From: Lachnospiraceae bacterium
GTDB lineage: Bacteria > Bacillota > Clostridia > Lachnospirales > Lachnospiraceae
NCBI GenBank assembly: GCA_019424135.1
Contig: JAHYZZ010000006.1
Span: 1-8,689, forward strand
DNA length: 8,689 nt
Direction: 5' to 3'
Within the stretch, counting starts at the first letter, position 1. Each line of letters starts with the position of its first letter. The translations under genes were made by a program, and so were the position numbers. This document shows, one piece after another, positions 5,809 through 8,689 of this stretch. The notes below the pieces were generated by a model. That model was not told the origin of the DNA, searched no databases, and saw nothing but the letters and a program-made list of their open reading frames with translations.

Positions 5809-5836
5809 TTGTTTTTTAAGTGTAATTTGTTACAAT
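5809..5836 (+). promoter_or_regulatory. Candidate promoter of the P-type ATPase gene
   Basis: TTGTTT (5809-5814), a 16-nt spacer and TACAAT (5831-5836) preceded by TGT at 5828-5830, an extended -10. The predicted start is near 5843, giving a leader of about 95 nt. A second AT box, TATAAA at 5858-5863, lacks a fitting -35. Confidence 0.4.
5821..5834. promoter_or_regulatory. Dyad over the -10 region of the P-type ATPase promoter
   Basis: TGTAA-TTTG-TTACA has perfect 5-nt arms and overlaps the extended -10 box. It is a possible repressor site for the adjacent TetR protein or for another regulator. Confidence 0.35.
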
Positions 5837-5841
5837 AAAAG

Positions 5842-5856
5842 CGAATAAGTTGTTCG
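5842..5856. promoter_or_regulatory. 15-nt dyad, candidate TetR operator
   Basis: CGAATAAGTTGTTCG is palindromic apart from one mismatched pair (7-nt arms around a central G). It sits at the predicted transcription start of the P-type ATPase gene. Size and position fit a TetR operator; binding is inferred. Confidence 0.4.
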
Positions 5857-5937
5857 GTATAAAATTATTGTACGGTAAATGCGCAAAAGTGTCAATGCAT
5901 CGGACATTTGAAATCGTGTGCAGACAGGGGGCAGATT

Positions 5938-7809
5938 ATGATAAAAAAAATCAATGATTTTCTTGCAGGACTTCCCATGACGATGGTTGCAGGGGTGTTT
6001 TTGTTGTTTGACTTGATTCCTCATTTCATGGTATCTTTTCATTTCTTTCCGTTTGATCCCGCATGGGTAACCGTAATCATCAGCGGCATACCCCTTTTAT
6101 ATCTGGCAATCTGGAGAATGATTTACAATCCTGGTATCAGCAAGATTTCTTCTGCGCTACTGATTTCTATTGCCATGTTTGCGGCTATTGCTATTGGAGA
6201 TCTGTTTGCAGCCGGCGAAGTTGCCTTTATTATGGCAATTGGTGCACTTTTGGAAGAAGCCACGACCAATCGTGCGAAAAAGGGGTTGAAAAATCTGATG
6301 AATCTTACTCCAACGAAAGGACGACGGATTGAAGATGGAAAAGAAACCATAATACCAACTGAGGAAATTCTGCAAGGTGATATTTTGCGGATTTTTCCAG
6401 GGGAAACAATTCCAGTGGATGGAAGAATCATCAGTGGTGAGACTTCGGTTGATCAGTCTATCATGACTGGTGAATCTTTGCCGGTCGATAAGAGTGAGGG
6501 AGAAGAAGTCTTTTGCGGTACCATCAACTGTTTTGGCTCTATTGACATTTTGGCCACAAAAGTGGGGGAAAACAGTTCCTTGCAAAAACTGATCCGCATG
6601 GTGCAGGATGCAGAAAACAAACAGGCTCCTATGCAGCGTATAGCAGATCAAGCTGCAAGCTTTCTGGTGCCGGTTGCGATTCTGATTGCTGTTTTGGCCT
6701 ATGTGTTTACCGGAAATATAGTCACTGCCGTTACGGTATTGGTTGTATTTTGTCCCTGCGCCCTTGTACTGGCAACGCCTACTGCTATTATGGCGGCAAT
6801 CGGCCAGGCAACCAAACATGGTGTTATGATCAAGTCCGGCGAAGCCCTGGAAAAAATGGGAAAAGTGGATACGATTGCTTTTGATAAGACCGGGACACTG
6901 ACCTATGGCCGTTTGGAGGTAAGCGATATGTTTCCTTTTGATGAAGCCGTAAGCAAAATAGAATTACTTTCTCTGGCAGCTTCCGCTGAGGCGAAAAGTG
7001 AACATCCTCTTGGGAAAGCCATTGTGGCCTGTGCCAGAACAAAAAAAGTTCCCCTTGTAGAATCGACATTTTTCAAAATGACCACAGGTAAGGGAATTTT
7101 TGCGGAAGTTAAGAACCGTAAGCTGCTTTGTGGGAATGAAAGGTTCCTGCATGAAAAGGGAGTGCCCATTCATACTCCTGTAAAATCTGTACTGGAACAG
7201 TTACGAACACAAGGAAAAGCTTCTGTACTTGTAGCAGATCAAAAAAATTGTATTGGTGTCATTGCCCTTTCTGATGTACTGCGCCCGGAGGCAAAAGATA
7301 TGGTGACCCGTCTATCAGATATGGACACTCGCACGGTACTGTTAACGGGCGATCATCAAGGGACTGCGGATTACTTTGCAAAGCAGGTGGGGATCTGTGA
7401 AGTAAGGGCGGAACTTCTGCCGGAGGAAAAGGTGCAAAGTATTGAGACAATGCAGAAGAATCATACCGTGTGTATGATCGGCGATGGAGTAAACGATGCT
7501 CCGGCCCTGAAAGCCGCGGATGTCAGTGTGGCCATGGGAAGTATGGGCAGCGATATTGCTTTAGACGCTGCTGATGTTGCCTTGATGAGTGATGACATTT
7601 CCAGAATTCCATATCTAAAGCGACTGTCTATAGCGACAGTCAAAACAATTAAATTTAGCATTGCGTTGTCCATGTGCATCAATTTTGTTGCAATTATTTT
7701 TTCATTAATGGGAGTGCTGACACCAACCACCGGAGCATTGGTACATAATGCCGGTTCCTGTTTTGTTGTACTCATCGCTGCTTTGCTCTATGACAGGAAA
7801 TTTGAATAG
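5938..7809 (+). CDS. P1B-type heavy-metal-transporting ATPase without N-terminal metal-binding domain
   Basis: A 623-residue membrane pump that uses ATP to move a soft or transition metal ion, most likely outward. Seen in order: helices near residues 12-60 and 70-105; actuator domain with GDILRIFPGETIPVDG and TGES (177-180); helices 5-6 with metal-site Cys272-Pro-Cys274; phosphorylated Asp316 in DKTGTLT; the SEHPLG motif with His356-Pro357; TGD (470-472); GDGVNDAP (515-522); two C-terminal helices. The N-terminus goes straight to the first helix, with no HMA domain or Cys/His cluster. The last helix carries HNAGS (603-607) rather than the D-x-G usual in Zn/Cd pumps or M-x-x-S-S of Cu pumps, so the metal is uncertain. 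ATG 5938 has GGGGG 8 nt upstream; an in-frame TTG at 5908 lacks such support. Probably controlled by the divergent TetR. Confidence 0.92.
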   Translation: MIKKINDFLAGLPMTMVAGVFLLFDLIPHFMVSFHFFPFDPAWVTVIISGIPLLYLAIWRMIYNPGISKISSALLISIAMFAAIAIGDLFAAGEVAFIMAIGALLEEATTNRAKKGLKNLMNLTPTKGRRIEDGKETIIPTEEILQGDILRIFPGETIPVDGRIISGETSVDQSIMTGESLPVDKSEGEEVFCGTINCFGSIDILATKVGENSSLQKLIRMVQDAENKQAPMQRIADQAASFLVPVAILIAVLAYVFTGNIVTAVTVLVVFCPCALVLATPTAIMAAIGQATKHGVMIKSGEALEKMGKVDTIAFDKTGTLTYGRLEVSDMFPFDEAVSKIELLSLAASAEAKSEHPLGKAIVACARTKKVPLVESTFFKMTTGKGIFAEVKNRKLLCGNERFLHEKGVPIHTPVKSVLEQLRTQGKASVLVADQKNCIGVIALSDVLRPEAKDMVTRLSDMDTRTVLLTGDHQGTADYFAKQVGICEVRAELLPEEKVQSIETMQKNHTVCMIGDGVNDAPALKAADVSVAMGSMGSDIALDAADVALMSDDISRIPYLKRLSIATVKTIKFSIALSMCINFVAIIFSLMGVLTPTTGALVHNAGSCFVVLIAALLYDRKFE

Positions 7810-7935
7810 GTTTTCAGGTGGTAAGCTGTTGACGGTTATACACTGAAATGCCGGAAATCGTCCATGATTCTGATAAAGGAGACGTTCTGGAGGCATAATA
7901 ACTACATGAAGTGCTAGTTAGAAGGGAGAAAAACA

Positions 7936-8448
7936 ATGAATTTAATTTTGAGTGACAGATCCTTTGATTTGCCTTTGAGTAAGCAGTCTGTTGAATTTAT
8001 TGATTTATCCAGACTAAAAATTTCAAACTGCACTGGATGCTATGGCTGTTGGACAAAAACTCCCGGAAAATGTGTCATTCGAGACGATGCAGTAAAGGTT
8101 TATCCCAAGATTGCCGTAAGTGATCGAGTTTTGTATGTCAGCAAAGTGAAATATGGAAGCTACGACACCATCATGAAAACCATGTTGGAACGTGCAATTC
8201 CTGTGCAACAGGCTGTTATCCGCCTGCTGAACGGTGAAACACATCATGTTCAGCGTGCTGTTGTGCCAAAGCAGGCGACAATCATTGGCTATGGCAATAT
8301 TTCCGAAGAGGAAAAAGAAATCTTTACAAAGCTGATCGGAAGAAATGCCAAAAATATGTGTTTTGAGGACTACCGAGTCATTTTTTCCCGTGAGAAGGAG
8401 CTGGAACAGGTTGTAAGAAAAGAGGTGCTGTCATGGGAAAAATTTTGA
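7936..8448 (+). CDS. Flavodoxin-fold, Cys-rich NAD(P)H-dependent reductase-like protein
   Basis: A 170-residue soluble protein. Residues 32-51 hold a Cys cluster (Cys32, Cys35, Cys38 and Cys46) in C-T-G-C-Y-G-C-W-T-K-T-P-G-K-C, followed by VIRDD. This is characteristic of a flavodoxin-family/FMN-reductase-like group. The following strand VSDRVLYVSKVKYGSY and helix TMLERAIP fit the fold, whose usual reading here is D-x-(I/L)-x-x-x-x-P/K-x-x-Y-G. The N-terminus lacks the G-S-P-R phosphate loop seen in the next gene, so flavin binding may need a partner. ATG 7936 follows GAAGGGAG, 7 nt upstream. It starts 126 nt after the P-type ATPase. No clear promoter or terminator lies between, so co-transcription is likely. 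Its 3' end overlaps the next gene by 16 nt. The reaction is not determinable. Confidence 0.78.
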   Translation: MNLILSDRSFDLPLSKQSVEFIDLSRLKISNCTGCYGCWTKTPGKCVIRDDAVKVYPKIAVSDRVLYVSKVKYGSYDTIMKTMLERAIPVQQAVIRLLNGETHHVQRAVVPKQATIIGYGNISEEEKEIFTKLIGRNAKNMCFEDYRVIFSREKELEQVVRKEVLSWEKF

Positions 8449-8689
8449 TTCTTAATGGAAGCCCGCGGGCGCCAAAATCTAATTCTAAAAAATATGCACA
8501 GATCTTTGCAAGGAACTGTACTGTACCGACAAAATATTTTGCTATTACCGGTAAGAATCACCAGGAACTATGTAAGATCATGGATGACTTTACAGATGTG
8601 TTACTTGTATTTCCTCTTTATGCGGACGGAATACCTGTAACGTTATTAAATTTTTTAAAGACATTAGAGAAGAATCCTCCAAAACACAA
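8433..8689 (+). CDS. NADPH-dependent FMN reductase/flavodoxin-like protein, N-terminal part (cut by window end)
   Basis: ATG 8433 opens a frame running off the window, 85 complete codons. It starts MGKILILNGSPRAPKSNSKK, which is the first strand and phosphate-binding loop (N-G-S-P-R with a following S-N-S) of the flavodoxin-like NADPH-dependent FMN reductase family. Then comes FTDVLLVFPLYADGIPVTLL, the third strand and flavin-contacting P-x-Y loop. The segment between them is short and has no C-x-x-C cluster. It overlaps the preceding gene by 16 nt in another frame, with GAGGTG about 7 nt upstream, so the two are probably translationally coupled. It is likely an FMN-binding redox enzyme; domains beyond the window are unknown. 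Confidence 0.8.
   Translation, partial: MGKILILNGSPRAPKSNSKKYAQIFARNCTVPTKYFAITGKNHQELCKIMDDFTDVLLVFPLYADGIPVTLLNFLKTLEKNPPKH

Noticed and set aside
3533..5928. Recurrence of the short word GTGCAGA near 2275, 3459, 3534 and 5919
   Set aside because: Only the two copies before the ATPase share longer sequence and dyad symmetry. A 7-mer recurring elsewhere is expected by chance.
5908..5937. TTG start giving a 10-residue extension of the P-type ATPase
   Set aside because: No ribosome binding site at that TTG, while ATG 5938 has a G-rich one at proper distance.
6157..6819. 220-codon minus-strand open frame opposite the P-type ATPase
   Set aside because: It is an antisense shadow of a clearly conserved pump. 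Its sequence has no family character and no start signals.
7889..7917. Three-codon mini-ORF (Met-Lys-Cys-stop at 7906-7917) behind GGAGG
   Set aside because: Spacing to the GGAGG is 12 nt and three codons are too few to claim a leader peptide. It could be chance or a decayed start.
1..8689. CRISPR arrays, tRNA or rRNA genes, transposases
   Set aside because: No regularly spaced repeats, cloverleaf-like segments, rRNA sequence or transposase motifs were seen on either strand by reading.

Overview
The window looks like chromosomal DNA of a low-to-mid GC Gram-positive anaerobe of class Clostridia, probably family Lachnospiraceae. The grounds are strong AGGAGG-type ribosome binding sites, consensus sigma-A promoters, the style of the rplM-rpsI operon, a DUF1307 lipoprotein, a GH13 maltodextrin-type glycosidase, a DUF4143 ATPase and cysteine-rich flavodoxin-family proteins. 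This assignment comes from protein resemblance only; no search was run.

Layout. At 1-220 (minus) is the start of a GH13 alpha-glycosidase cut by the window edge, with its own promoter. At 419-871 (plus) is a small DUF1307/YehR-type lipoprotein. It converges with, and overlaps by 28 bp, a MATE-family efflux transporter at 844-2211 (minus). The region 2212-2491 carries divergent promoters: an extended -10 for the MATE gene and a near-consensus promoter plus about 100 nt of leader for the ribosomal operon rplM (L13, 2492-2920) and rpsI (S9, 2948-3340). A strong intrinsic terminator ends this operon.

From about 3407 to 5156 lies what looks like an accessory insertion: one AAA+/DUF4143 ATPase gene (3564-4817). 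Its promoter is bracketed by two similar dyads whose centres are 75 nt apart. The gene lies between two copies of a repeat containing the rpsI terminator (3355-3406 and 4985-5056) and between two copies of a 14-nt direct repeat (3409-3422 and 5157-5170).

From 5181 to the right end is a metal/redox locus: a TetR-family repressor (minus), a divergent control region with two dyads over a candidate promoter, a P1B-type metal-transporting ATPase without an N-terminal metal-binding domain, and two overlapping flavodoxin-fold genes. The first flavodoxin-like protein has a Cys-rich motif but no visible phosphate-binding loop. The second, cut by the window end, has the loop but no Cys cluster in its visible part. 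I infer a TetR-controlled stress module combining metal export with flavin-dependent redox chemistry. The best candidates for something under-described are this locus and the repeat-bracketed ATPase insertion.
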